64,000 bases of DNA from SAR324 cluster bacterium REDSEA-S27_B3. GTDB lineage: Bacteria; SAR324; NAC60-12. Positions 28,885 to 39,290 of this stretch are shown piece after piece (the first letter of the stretch is position 1; the number at the start of each line of letters is the position of its first letter). The stretch covers positions 1-64,000 of the forward strand of contig LUQO01000012.1 in assembly GCA_001627865.1 (NCBI GenBank). Reading direction: 5' to 3'. The translations under genes and the position numbers were made by a program. The notes below the pieces were generated by a model. That model had not been told where the DNA came from. It worked only from the letters and a program-made list of their open reading frames with translations, and searched no databases.

Positions 28885-31800
28885 ATGCCTAAACGCACTG
28901 ACTTTCAGACAGTACTTCTAATTGGTTCCGGTCCCATAGTGATCGGGCAGGCCTGTGAATTTGATTACAGTGGAACACAAGCCTGTAAAGCCCTCAAAGA
29001 GGAAGGCTACAGGGTCGTTCTGATTAACAGTAATCCTGCCACCATAATGACGGACCCGGGACTGGTAGATGCAACTTATATTGAGCCCATTACTTTAAAA
29101 ACTCTTGAATCAGTCATAAGTCAGGAAAATCCAGACGTTATCCTACCTACCATGGGTGGACAGACAGCACTCAATATGTCAATTAAACTTCATGAAGAAG
29201 GTGTGCTTAAACGCCATGGCGTAGAGTTGATCGGGGCATCGATTGAAGCAATTAACAAAGCAGAAAACCGTGAACTCTTCCGGGAAGCTATGAAGAAAAT
29301 TGGTATAGAAATGCCATCAAGTATCATTGCTCATACAATTGAAGAGGCATTAGATTTATCAGATACTACTCCTTTCCCATTTATCATAAGGCCGTCTTTT
29401 ACTCTGGGAGGCTCAGGAGGAGGAATCGCGCGTAATGAGCAGGAGTTAGTACAAATAGTTTCCAATGGGTTGGCTTTGTCTCCTACAAACGAAGTTCTGG
29501 TCGAACAGTCTGTCATCGGATGGAAGGAATATGAGCTTGAAGTAATGCGTGATCATAAGGATAACGCCGTAATTATTTGTTCGATAGAAAATATTGATCC
29601 CATGGGTGTACATACAGGCGACAGTATCACGGTTGCTCCCGCCCAGACACTGACTGATTTTGAATATCAAAATCTGAGGGATTATTCGATCAAAATTATG
29701 CACGAAATTGGTGTTGATACAGGTGGCTCAAATGTTCAATTTGCCGTCAACCCTGAGGATGGAAAAATCCTTGTGATTGAAATGAATCCAAGGGTTTCAC
29801 GCAGTTCTGCACTTGCTTCTAAAGCTACCGGGTTCCCAATTGCGAAAATTGCCACAAAGTTAGCAATTGGTTATACGCTGGATGAAATTCCAAATGATAT
29901 TACAAAGAAAACTCCAGCCAGTTTTGAGCCATCAATTGATTATGTAGTTACAAAAATTCCAAGGTTTGCTTTTGAAAAATTTCCTCTGACTGATGATAAG
30001 CTTGGCACACAGATGCAGTCAGTAGGAGAAATCATGGCAATTGGGCGAACATTCAGGGAATCATTTCAAAAAGCACTCAGATCATTGGAAACAGGAAATT
30101 CCGGACTCAACCCACCTGACTACCCTGTAGATAAAAGTCCTGAAGAATTACTGGATGATCAGCTACAAACTGTACGAAGCAAACGTATCTGGTATGTTGC
30201 AGACGCAATCAGGAGGGGATGGACAGATGAAGCTCTATATGAACTGACCGGAATTGATTACTGGTATCTGCAACAAATCCGGAGCCTTGTAGAAGAAGAA
30301 GAAATAATTGCCAAAATTGAAGTGTCTGAAATTACTCCTGTGAAATTAAGGAATTGGAAGAGACTTGGATTTTCTGACCTGCGTATTTCAGAATTATTGA
30401 ATGTAAACGAAACACAGATCAAAAACATGCGTTATGAATGGAATGTTCTACCAGTATTCAAACAGGTAGATACATGTGCAGCAGAATTTGAATCAGAAAC
30501 TCCTTATTTTTATTCAACATACGACGAAGAAAATGAATCTCTGCCCACAGAAACAGCAAAAGTACTTATTCTGGGTTCCGGCCCCAACCGCATCGGCCAG
30601 GGAATTGAATTTGATTATTGCTGCGTTCATGCTGCATGGGCTGTCAGAGAACGTGGTTTTGAAGCTATAATGCTCAACTGTAATCCTGAAACAGTGAGTA
30701 CTGACTATGATACTTCAGACCGACTGTATTTTGAGCCAATTACATTTGAGGATGTTATGCATGTAATTGATCTGGAAAGACCACTGGGAGTAATTGTGCA
30801 ACTTGGAGGACAAACTCCGCTTAAACTGGCAAAACAGCTTCATGAAGCAGGGGTGCGAATGTTGGGCACACCTTACGAAAGCATTGATCGTGCAGAAGAC
30901 AGGGAGCAGTTTGCCGCAATGTTGAAAAAATTAAAACTAAGGCAGCCTGAAAATGGTATTGCCCGTTCACTGAAAGATGCGGAAAATATCGCTGAAAAAC
31001 TTGGTTATCCACTTTTAGTTCGCCCTTCTTATGTACTTGGCGGTCGAGCAATGATGATTGCTGAATCAAAAGCACAACTGGCTGATTATTTTATGGAAGC
31101 AGTGCAAGTATCTAAGGAACATCCTGTATTGATAGATCAGTTCCTGAAAGGAGCAGTAGAAATTGATATGGATTTGCTTAGTGACGGCAATCAATCCGAG
31201 TTGGGGGGTATTATGGAACATGTGGAGCGAGCAGGAATTCATTCCGGAGACAGCGCATGCATTTTGCCCCCGCAAAATTTGACTCCTGAAATTATGCAAG
31301 AATTGGAAGCACAAGGGAAATTGCTGGCAAAAGAACTCAAAGTGAAAGGATTGATTAACATTCAATTTGCTGTTCAAAATGATGAAATATTTCTGATTGA
31401 AGTTAATCCGCGCGCTTCAAGGACGGTCCCGTTTGTCTGCAAATCAATTGGCCACCCTCTGGCTAAGTATGCTACCTGGCTTATGCTGGGAGAACAATTG
31501 AGTAACATAGGATTTTCCTATGAAACACCTGACACAGTCTCAGTAAAGGAAACCGTCTTTCCATTTGTTAGTTTTTCAGGTGCGGATACTGAGCTTGGTC
31601 CGGAAATGAAATCAACCGGTGAAGTTATGGGTTGTGGTGAAACTCTGGAAGAGGCTTTTATAAAATCTCAGGTTGCAGCATACCAGTCAGAAATCAGACC
31701 AGGACACGTCTTCATCGGTGTTATAGATCAGGATAAAGAAGGAATGATCCCTGCCGCTAAAGAGTTTCAGAAAGCAGGACTGAAAATAATGGCAACGGAA

Positions 31801-32109
31801 GGGACATTTAAGGTACTGAAAAATGCTGGAGTCACGAATCTTGAAAAAACAAGCCTGGATCGCAATGTACCTGATAACATTTTTGATTCAGTTGCCAGAA
31901 ATGAGGTTGCCCTTATTGTCAACACAACCCGCAGGAGGAAACGCGCAGTTGATTCAAAACATATCAGGCGAGTAGCACTTCTATACAAATTGCCTTATTT
32001 CACCACAGTTGAAGGTACGCTAAATTTCGCGCGCTCATTAGCAGCAACTGATTCCGGCAAAAACCTCAACTATACGTCACTAAAATTGTACGAAGAAATC
32101 TCCTCCTGA
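28885..32109 (+). CDS. carB: Carbamoyl-phosphate synthase large subunit
   Basis: '[49 protein letters not shown]', duplicated ATP-grasp halves, C-terminal MGS-like domain, 1074 aa. Confidence 0.98.
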   Translation: MPKRTDFQTVLLIGSGPIVIGQACEFDYSGTQACKALKEEGYRVVLINSNPATIMTDPGLVDATYIEPITLKTLESVISQENPDVILPTMGGQTALNMSIKLHEEGVLKRHGVELIGASIEAINKAENRELFREAMKKIGIEMPSSIIAHTIEEALDLSDTTPFPFIIRPSFTLGGSGGGIARNEQELVQIVSNGLALSPTNEVLVEQSVIGWKEYELEVMRDHKDNAVIICSIENIDPMGVHTGDSITVAPAQTLTDFEYQNLRDYSIKIMHEIGVDTGGSNVQFAVNPEDGKILVIEMNPRVSRSSALASKATGFPIAKIATKLAIGYTLDEIPNDITKKTPASFEPSIDYVVTKIPRFAFEKFPLTDDKLGTQMQSVGEIMAIGRTFRESFQKALRSLETGNSGLNPPDYPVDKSPEELLDDQLQTVRSKRIWYVADAIRRGWTDEALYELTGIDYWYLQQIRSLVEEEEIIAKIEVSEITPVKLRNWKRLGFSDLRISELLNVNETQIKNMRYEWNVLPVFKQVDTCAAEFESETPYFYSTYDEENESLPTETAKVLILGSGPNRIGQGIEFDYCCVHAAWAVRERGFEAIMLNCNPETVSTDYDTSDRLYFEPITFEDVMHVIDLERPLGVIVQLGGQTPLKLAKQLHEAGVRMLGTPYESIDRAEDREQFAAMLKKLKLRQPENGIARSLKDAENIAEKLGYPLLVRPSYVLGGRAMMIAESKAQLADYFMEAVQVSKEHPVLIDQFLKGAVEIDMDLLSDGNQSELGGIMEHVERAGIHSGDSACILPPQNLTPEIMQELEAQGKLLAKELKVKGLINIQFAVQNDEIFLIEVNPRASRTVPFVCKSIGHPLAKYATWLMLGEQLSNIGFSYETPDTVSVKETVFPFVSFSGADTELGPEMKSTGEVMGCGETLEEAFIKSQVAAYQSEIRPGHVFIGVIDQDKEGMIPAAKEFQKAGLKIMATEGTFKVLKNAGVTNLEKTSLDRNVPDNIFDSVARNEVALIVNTTRRRKRAVDSKHIRRVALLYKLPYFTTVEGTLNFARSLAATDSGKNLNYTSLKLYEEISS

Positions 32110-32118
32110 CTTGGTCTG

Positions 32119-32388
32119 TCATTCTTCAATTTCTGCTGACTTCTGCTGTGACTCCAAATAGTTTCGTTGAAGAAAAATCTTTTGTTGATTATAATCTGAT
32201 TCAGACAACCTCCCAAGCGCATAATCATCTTCTAAATCAGATAACGCGGCAAGGCATGTATCAGCCTGACTGGGATCCTGCGGATATTTTTCAGGGATTT
32301 CATACTTCTGCAGTTTGCTCCTGAACAGAGGGTAAGAAATAATTCCGACTGATCCGGCTATAACGATGATTATGTATGTCCAGATCAC
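32119..32388 (-). CDS. Small membrane protein, CcmI N-terminal-like
   Basis: N-terminal TM followed by 'CLAALSDLEDDYALGRLSESDYNQQKIFLQ'. Confidence 0.6.
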   Translation of the reverse strand: MIWTYIIIVIAGSVGIISYPLFRSKLQKYEIPEKYPQDPSQADTCLAALSDLEDDYALGRLSESDYNQQKIFLQRNYLESQQKSAEIEE

Positions 32389-32403
32389 ACCAACCCTTTC
32401 TTC

Positions 32404-32856
32404 TCACCAATTACTGTCCTGTTTGCAGACAATTTTATTTTGACGTATACGGAATTCTCCATCATCAACCGCACGTTTGTCAAGAATCCGAGTTTCCCGC
32501 TCTTTGCGTGCTATGCCAAAGCTTCCATCATTACGTAACACAATTACTGTTCCTGGCTTTGCGTAAAAGATTTCTATACCACGGTCGATGATGTTATTTT
32601 GAATTATTTTTTCCGGAATTCTCGTAAGTTCTGTTTTGCCCAGACGAACAGAGCGATTGATACCTTCGCCGGTTGATTCGGAAGAAAGTTTAAATTCTGT
32701 CCCGATTTTGTGAACCATTCTTCTGCGAAATGAATTCATTGGTTCCAGCTGCAGATGAGATTCATCAGATTTGATAAAACGCACAAGTGCTTCATTTATT
32801 TCCACAATCAGTTCCTGATCAGAACTGCTCAATTCCATATCATCAAAAACAGCCAT
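32404..32856 (-). CDS. R3H domain-containing protein
   Basis: 'MNSFRRRMVHKIGTEFKLSSESTGEGINRSVRLGKTE' (RxxxH and SxGEGxxRxV pattern). Confidence 0.85.
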   Translation of the reverse strand: MAVFDDMELSSSDQELIVEINEALVRFIKSDESHLQLEPMNSFRRRMVHKIGTEFKLSSESTGEGINRSVRLGKTELTRIPEKIIQNNIIDRGIEIFYAKPGTVIVLRNDGSFGIARKERETRILDKRAVDDGEFRIRQNKIVCKQDSNW

Positions 32857-32977
32857 ACTTTTTTAAGTCAAATCTACATAAAAATAGCAGTGTTACATCA
32901 GAAGGACTACAATCCTTCAGTGTTTATACATACAAGGGCATGAGAGGTAATTTGTGTTTCAAGCCAGCAAAACAAAT

Positions 32978-35440
32978 TTAAGCATCATAAGTTCGTGGCG
33001 CATCGGGGGACTCGGTTTTCGGCAGTATTGATGCTTCCGGACTGTCTTCTTTTGATCTTTCCTCACCTTCAGGTTCAGGATCGATAACTGTGGTAGGGAA
33101 ACGTTCCAAGGAAATTTGTAGTACTTCTTCCACAGTATTTACCGGAATTATTTCCAATCCATCGCGAATTTCTTCCGGAATTTCGCTCAGATCTTTTTTG
33201 TTTTTCTCCGGAATAATTACTGTGGAGATGACACCTCGTTTAGCAGCAAGAAGTTTTTCTTTCAATCCTCCTATTGCCAGCACCTTGCCACGCAATGTTA
33301 TTTCGCCTGTCATTGCAACATCCTTCTTGACAGGGATGCTGGTAAAAGCACTGACTAAAGAAGTAGCAATTGTAACTCCGGCTGAGGGCCCGTCTTTTGG
33401 AACTGCTCCCGCCGGTACGTGAATGTGTATATCGGTTTTTTCAAAAACTGAGGAAAAAATACCCAGTTTATTTGCATTGGTTCGCACATAACTCAATGCA
33501 GCCTGTGCTGATTCTTTCATCACATCTCCCAGTTTTCCCGTCAGTTGCAACTTGCCTGTGCCTTTCATGATATTTACTTCAGTCACCAGAAGCTCTCCTC
33601 CTGCCTGTGTCCAGGCTAATCCGCATGTTGTGCCAATTTCATTTTGTTCTTCAGCCTTAGTATGTTTGTAACGTGGCACCCCTAAAAATTTCTGTACACG
33701 ATTTTGTGTAACCACTACTTTGCTGAGATTTGTTTTCTTGACTAACTGTGTAGCAACTTTGCGGCAAGTCTTGGCAATTTCCCTTTCAAGATTTCTGACT
33801 CCGGCCTCTCTGGTATAACTGCGTATAATATCCAGAACAGCTTTTTTCTGGAACTGAATCTTTTTTGCTGTCAATCCATTTTCATCCATCTGTTTTGGAA
33901 GAAGATGTTCACGGGCAATGTGTTCTTTTTCCAGCTCTGTGTAGCCTGAAAGCATGATAACTTCCATACGATCTTTAAGTGCAGGCGGAATGTTCTGGGG
34001 TACATTTGCTGTGCAGAAAAACAGTACGTCTGAGACATCAAACTCTACTTCCAGATAATGATCCATGAAAGTATGATTTTGTTCAGGGTCAAGTACTTCC
34101 AGCAAAGCTGCAGCTGGATCTCCCATCACTCCATAAGTCATTTTGTCAATTTCATCAAAGAGCAACAGTGGATTTTTATATTTTACTTTCCGCAAAGACT
34201 GAATGACTTTCCCGGGCATTGCGCCAATGTATGTCCTGCGATGTCCTCTTATTTCAGCCTCATCACGTACACCCCCAAGGGTGACATGGGCAAACTTTCT
34301 TCCCAACGCTTCGGCGACAGATCGAGCCAGAGATGTTTTCCCTACACCAGGCGGACCAACAAGACAAATTATTGGACCTTTCATTTTTCCTACCTGCTGT
34401 GCTACAGCAAGATATTCAATAATACGCTCTTTTACTTTTTCTAAACCATAATGTCTTGCGTCCAGAACTTTTTCAGCTTTACCCAGGTCAAAATTATCTT
34501 CAGTTTTTTCATCCCATGGCATGCAGAGCAACCAGTCAAGATAGTTACGCACCACATTTGCTTCAGAGGACATGGACGGCATCATTTTAAGTTTTTTAAG
34601 TTCTTTTTCTGCCATTTCTTTGGCTTCAGCTGAAAGCTTAATCTCCTCAATTTTTTTGGCATACTCATCCATTTCAGCTTTGCCGTCCTCTCCTTGCCCC
34701 AACTCTTTTTGAATAGCCTTGACTTGTTCATTGAGGTAATATTCTTTTTGTGTCCTTCCAATTTGTCCCTGAACACGCTCCTTCAGTTTACGTTCTACTT
34801 TTTTAAATTCCTTTTCTTCAAGCATTCGTCCATAGACAATTTCCAGACGTTTTTTAGGATCAGCATTTTCAAGTAAATCTTGTTTCTTACGCAAATCCAT
34901 ATACAATAATGGAGCAATCCGATCAGCAAGTATGTGCGGTTCTTCTGAGTCTATGGATAATTTATCAAGTCCTTCTGTTCGACGCTTCACGTCCTTCAGG
35001 TAGCGTTTGAATTCAGTACGAACATTTTTACTGAGAGCAATCAATTCCGGTGCCTGAGAAACATTTTCGGGAATTGGTTCTACAACTGCGGCAAAATGAG
35101 GTTCTTCCATATGCGCTTCAATCAGACGCCCTCTTGTTTTTGCTTCAAACAGCGCTTTAATGGTTCCGTTGTGAAGACGCATAATTTGCAAAACCTTTCC
35201 GATTGTACCAACACGGAACAAATCCTTTGCTTCAGGCTCTTCAATAAGAGGATCTTCTTGTGCAACAACAAAAATTTGACGGTCCCCGTCAAGAGCTTTT
35301 TCCAGTGAGGCAATAGAGAGTGTGCGTCCTATAAAAAACGGCGCAGTCATATGGGGGAACACCACAATATCACGCATGGGCAACATTGGTAGTGCAATCT
35401 GTTTTTGTGCAGAAGATTTACCCTGGACGTCTCCGGTCAT
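32978..35440 (-). CDS. lon: ATP-dependent protease Lon
   Basis: 'LPMLPMRDIVVFPHMTAPFFIGR', 'GPPGVGKTSLARSVAEALGRKF', catalytic 'PKDGPSAGVTIATSLVSAFT' and 'GGLKEKLLAAKRG'. Confidence 0.98.
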   Translation of the reverse strand: MTGDVQGKSSAQKQIALPMLPMRDIVVFPHMTAPFFIGRTLSIASLEKALDGDRQIFVVAQEDPLIEEPEAKDLFRVGTIGKVLQIMRLHNGTIKALFEAKTRGRLIEAHMEEPHFAAVVEPIPENVSQAPELIALSKNVRTEFKRYLKDVKRRTEGLDKLSIDSEEPHILADRIAPLLYMDLRKKQDLLENADPKKRLEIVYGRMLEEKEFKKVERKLKERVQGQIGRTQKEYYLNEQVKAIQKELGQGEDGKAEMDEYAKKIEEIKLSAEAKEMAEKELKKLKMMPSMSSEANVVRNYLDWLLCMPWDEKTEDNFDLGKAEKVLDARHYGLEKVKERIIEYLAVAQQVGKMKGPIICLVGPPGVGKTSLARSVAEALGRKFAHVTLGGVRDEAEIRGHRRTYIGAMPGKVIQSLRKVKYKNPLLLFDEIDKMTYGVMGDPAAALLEVLDPEQNHTFMDHYLEVEFDVSDVLFFCTANVPQNIPPALKDRMEVIMLSGYTELEKEHIAREHLLPKQMDENGLTAKKIQFQKKAVLDIIRSYTREAGVRNLEREIAKTCRKVATQLVKKTNLSKVVVTQNRVQKFLGVPRYKHTKAEEQNEIGTTCGLAWTQAGGELLVTEVNIMKGTGKLQLTGKLGDVMKESAQAALSYVRTNANKLGIFSSVFEKTDIHIHVPAGAVPKDGPSAGVTIATSLVSAFTSIPVKKDVAMTGEITLRGKVLAIGGLKEKLLAAKRGVISTVIIPEKNKKDLSEIPEEIRDGLEIIPVNTVEEVLQISLERFPTTVIDPEPEGEERSKEDSPEASILPKTESPDAPRTYDA

Positions 35441-35638
35441 AAACTATCTTTTATTTGACACAGTGTGTAATTAAATGAGCGTGCTTGTGCTATGGATTAA
35501 AAGGGAAAAGACTGGTTTTTTTAATACTAGTACATAAACAGCAAACTGCCAAGTACAGAAATTTATATTATACTTTATAGTTCACTACATGAAAAATCAA
35601 GAATTCAAAGATTGAATGCTGTAACAAAAAATGATTTT

Positions 35639-36001
35639 TTATGGAGGTAAAGGGGATGCACTCATTTCCACACAGATTTTATCTTCTGTATAGTAACGGC
35701 TGACTTCATGATATTTTATCTTGTGATTTTCATTTCCAATAGCGCTTCGCAGGTGATATTTGGCAGAAAGCTTCGCAGCAGACAATGCATCCTGAATTTT
35801 TCCTGCACATGCATGACCTACAACTACTACGTCCAGCATTCCTCGATCTATGACCTTGTATTCAGGATCAAAAAAAGTTGAAAACCTTTCTTTTTCAGTT
35901 GAACATCCAATGATTAAAATGAAGATGAACAAGAATAAAAAAAGTTTGCTCTGCATTTTTTTCTTTAGTGAAGTCTTGACAACTTTGGGGCCGTTCTCCA
36001 A
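35639..36001 (-). CDS. Small lipoprotein, hypothetical (true start probably internal Met, MQSKLFLFLF)
   Basis: Lipobox-like 'FIFILIIGCS'. Confidence 0.6.
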   Translation of the reverse strand: MENGPKVVKTSLKKKMQSKLFLFLFIFILIIGCSTEKERFSTFFDPEYKVIDRGMLDVVVVGHACAGKIQDALSAAKLSAKYHLRSAIGNENHKIKYHEVSRYYTEDKICVEMSASPLPP

Positions 36002-36081
36002 ACTACCAGTTCAGGTAAAGTTGCTTTCATACAGTTTAAAATCAATTACCTGAAAACTCTTCACTAACAAGTGCAACCTTC

Positions 36082-37365
36082 ATGCAGATCACACAATCAA
36101 CACAACTATTCTCTCGTGCACAGCAAAGAATTCCTGGAGGAGTGAACAGCCCTGTCCGTGCATTCAAATCTGTGAATATGACTCCTCTGTTTATTGCTCA
36201 GGGGTTGGGATCAAAACTATTTGACAAGGATGGTAACGAATGTATTGACTACGTAGGCTCCTGGGGGCCAATGATTCTTGGGCATGCAAATCCGGAAGTT
36301 GTCAGGAAACTTGAAGAAACTCTGAGAAACGGAACTTCGTTTGGCGCACCGACTGAAGGTGAAATTTTGTTGGCTGAAATGATATGTGAGGCTGTGCCAA
36401 GTGTGGAAATGATTCGCTTGGTAAATTCAGGTTCAGAAGCAGCAATGGGGGTTTTACGTGTTGCACGAGGTTACACAGGCCGTGATAAAATAATTAAATT
36501 TGAGGGCTGCTATCATGGCAGTGTAGATCCGCTGCTTGTAAAAGCAGGTTCCGGAGCAATGACATTGGGTATTCCGGATTCTCCTGGAGTGCCGGCCTCA
36601 TTTGTTGAACACACACTTCAGGCTAAGTTCAATGATCTGGATTCTGTTATAAGACTTGCTGAAGATAATACGCAGGACATTGCCGCAATAATTCTGGAAC
36701 CTGTAGCCGGAAATATGGGAATGATTCCTCCGGAGCATGGATTCCTGCAGGGGCTGAGAGATTTATGCGACCGTGAAGGAATATTGTTAATTTTCGATGA
36801 AGTAATGACAGGTTTTCGTGTTGATTTCGGAGGAGCACAAGCACTTTTTGGTATTGTTCCTGACTTGAGTATATTTGGTAAAGTTATTGGCGGAGGGCTT
36901 CCGGTTGGTGCCTATGGGGGACGACAGGATATCATGCTTCAGGTTGCCCCGGCAGGCCCTGTTTATCAGGCAGGAACGTTGTCGGGAAATCCACTAGCTG
37001 TAACAGCAGGGTTAACAACTTTGGAAATTTTGAAAGAGCAAAATCCATATCCTGATCTTGGTCAAAAAACAGCATGGCTTTGCGGTGAATTGGCATCTGC
37101 GGCAGAATCTGCAGGAATCCAAATTCAAACCAAATCTATGGGAGGAATGTTTGGGTACTTCTTTGCAGAAAACACTGTGAGTAATTTCCAGGAAGCGCTT
37201 AATTCTGATACAGAGATATTCACTCGATTTTTCCAGAATATGCTTAGAGAAGGGATTTATTTGCCTCCTTCAGCTTTTGAATCTCATTTTGTATCAACTG
37301 CTCATACTGATGAGGACCTGGAGAAAACTGCTGCTGCGTTTAGAAAGGCGCTAAAAGAAGTGTGA
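36082..37365 (+). CDS. hemL: Glutamate-1-semialdehyde 2,1-aminomutase
   Basis: 'RIPGGVNSPVRAFKSV', 'VNSGSEAAMGVLRVARGYTGRDKIIKFEGCYHG', 'LIFDEVMTGFRV', 'IFGKVIGGGLPVGAYGG'. Confidence 0.98.
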   Translation: MQITQSTQLFSRAQQRIPGGVNSPVRAFKSVNMTPLFIAQGLGSKLFDKDGNECIDYVGSWGPMILGHANPEVVRKLEETLRNGTSFGAPTEGEILLAEMICEAVPSVEMIRLVNSGSEAAMGVLRVARGYTGRDKIIKFEGCYHGSVDPLLVKAGSGAMTLGIPDSPGVPASFVEHTLQAKFNDLDSVIRLAEDNTQDIAAIILEPVAGNMGMIPPEHGFLQGLRDLCDREGILLIFDEVMTGFRVDFGGAQALFGIVPDLSIFGKVIGGGLPVGAYGGRQDIMLQVAPAGPVYQAGTLSGNPLAVTAGLTTLEILKEQNPYPDLGQKTAWLCGELASAAESAGIQIQTKSMGGMFGYFFAENTVSNFQEALNSDTEIFTRFFQNMLREGIYLPPSAFESHFVSTAHTDEDLEKTAAAFRKALKEV

Positions 37366-37416
37366 ATCTATTCAGAACAAATAAAGTCTGATTAAACTGA
37401 CCATTTCAAAAAAGTA

Positions 37417-37713
37417 TTATTTCCAGTTTGAATCTGCTTTTTCATCGGGATGAGTAATTTCGTTGATCCTCACACCATAGCGATCGTTTACGACAACAAC
37501 CTCTCCCCTTGCTATCAGACGGTTCCCTATTAATACGTCAATTGTAGAACCGATAATTTTATCAAATTTCACTACAGTTCCCTGTTTCCAGAGCATTACA
37601 TCATGCAGGGAAACATTAGAGCGAGCAATCTCAGCCTGCATTATCTGAGGCGCATCTGCCAGAAAATCGAGTTTATGCAGTGTTGAATTCTGCGTTGAAG
37701 ATTCAATACTCAT
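37417..37713 (-). CDS. FliN/SpoA-type (surface presentation of antigens) domain protein
   Basis: 'MQAEIARSNVSLHDVMLWKQGTVVKFDKIIGSTIDVLIGNRLIARGEVVVVNDRYGVRINEI'. Confidence 0.9.
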   Translation of the reverse strand: MSIESSTQNSTLHKLDFLADAPQIMQAEIARSNVSLHDVMLWKQGTVVKFDKIIGSTIDVLIGNRLIARGEVVVVNDRYGVRINEITHPDEKADSNWK

Positions 37714-37858
37714 TGGGGGAATCTAATTTTAAACTGAATCTTAAATGTTGACTTTTTTCACTTTTTTTGCGATCATCACGCGGTTTCGATTGACTGTAAA
37801 TTATAATTCGCATTATACTGTTTATCAACAAATGACACAATAATAAGGAGCGTTTAGT

Positions 37859-38095
37859 ATGTTTGGTTTAGGTGTTTGGGAACTTTTGATTGTTTTGGCT
37901 ATTGTAGTTGTTTTATTTGGAGCAAAACGTTTGCCTCTGATTGGCGAGGGGCTTGGAGGAATGATAACTAACTTCAAAAAAGCAACAAAGAAAAACAAAG
38001 GAGAACAAGCTAAAATTGATGATAATTCTGCTGCAGTAAAAGAGGAAGCTACAGTTATCAATGAAAATACTGCTGCCGAAAATGAAAAAAGCTGA
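37859..38095 (+). CDS. tatA: Sec-independent protein translocase TatA/TatE family
   Basis: 'MFGLGVWELLIVLAIVVVLFGAKRLPLIGEGLGGMITNFKKA'. Confidence 0.95.
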   Translation: MFGLGVWELLIVLAIVVVLFGAKRLPLIGEGLGGMITNFKKATKKNKGEQAKIDDNSAAVKEEATVINENTAAENEKS

Positions 38096-38110
38096 TAAGA
38101 AATTATAGAC

Positions 38111-38545
38111 TTATTTTGGTTTTGGACGAATAACCAGATTCATGCTTACATCAAGCTCTTTGAGTCTGGCGATTACGGGAACTATAGAACCGTAATCAAC
38201 TTTTTCATCAGCTTCCACATCCACTAACCAAGGCTGTTTCTTGCCTTTTATCCATTGCCGTATTCGATCCTGCAGCACAACCTGACTCTCTTCTTCAGTA
38301 GTGCCTCCAATGCGTGTTTTTCCTAAGTATAATACTCCAGACTTGTCGATCACCACTTTAAGTGGTTCTTGCAAGGGCTTCATTGTGTCCTGATTGTAGC
38401 TGTCTTCCGGAAGATCGACCTGAATCACATGGTTAACTATTGGTGCCGTTACCATAAAGATGATCAACAAGACCAACAGCACGTCAACAAAAGGAGTGAC
38501 GTTTATTTCACTCAGTGGTTCATTCTCTTCCCAGGAGCCTCCCAT
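38111..38545 (-). CDS. tolR: ExbD/TolR family protein
   Basis: 'LSEINVTPFVDVLLVLLIIFMVTAPIV'. Confidence 0.93.
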   Translation of the reverse strand: MGGSWEENEPLSEINVTPFVDVLLVLLIIFMVTAPIVNHVIQVDLPEDSYNQDTMKPLQEPLKVVIDKSGVLYLGKTRIGGTTEEESQVVLQDRIRQWIKGKKQPWLVDVEADEKVDYGSIVPVIARLKELDVSMNLVIRPKPK

Positions 38546-39248
38546 GTACTATCCATTCAAAACGATTAGTAAGTTCCATTCCATAATTTCGCATTGTGTT
38601 AGCCAAAGTACGTGACTGATTGCGAAAATAATTGTATCCCATCAGAGCCGGAATTGCGGCAAGCAATCCTGCGGCGGTGGCAACGAGTGCCTCAGATATT
38701 CCTGGGGCAACAGCAGCTAAGCTTGTAACCCCTGTTGTTCCGATGCTCTGGAAAGAGTTGATAATACCCAAAACAGTACCAAAGAGACCAATGAATGGCG
38801 CGGCACTGGAAATGGTAGCAAGAATATTTAAGCGGTTTTCAATAAAAGAATATCTTTCATTGATGGTCTGCTCTATTACACGCTGAAGTTGTACACTGAG
38901 ATGCGGCAGCATTGAACTGTTTTCCGCTAGATCCGCAGAAGATCGCTGAATTCGTTGACTCATTCTGGCTGCTTCCTGATAGGTTGCAGTAAACATGAAT
39001 GAAAAATCCGAATAAGGATACTCGGTAGAAACTTTTTTGATTTGATTAAGGTTGGATTCGTTAAGGTAGACCCGGTAGAATTTCTGGTCCTGTTTGCGGA
39101 TATTATAATATTGAAGTGCCTTGATAATGATGACGGCCCAGGAGAGGGCCGACATCAATGCCAAAATGAGCAACACCAGCTTCGCGATTAAGCTGCCACC
39201 AAGTACCAATCCGACTATGCTCGTTTCGCCTAGCCATTCGGTGAGCAT
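38520..39248 (-). CDS. tolQ: MotA/TolQ/ExbB proton channel protein
   Basis: 'LATISSAAPFIGLFGTVLGIINSFQSIGTTGVTSLAAVAPGISEALVATAAGLLAAIPALMGYNYF'. Confidence 0.94.
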   Translation of the reverse strand: MLTEWLGETSIVGLVLGGSLIAKLVLLILALMSALSWAVIIIKALQYYNIRKQDQKFYRVYLNESNLNQIKKVSTEYPYSDFSFMFTATYQEAARMSQRIQRSSADLAENSSMLPHLSVQLQRVIEQTINERYSFIENRLNILATISSAAPFIGLFGTVLGIINSFQSIGTTGVTSLAAVAPGISEALVATAAGLLAAIPALMGYNYFRNQSRTLANTMRNYGMELTNRFEWIVHGRLLGRE

Positions 39249-39290
39249 GATTCAAAGCGTTATCAAAGTTGCTGGCTTAGCTAGAAAGTA

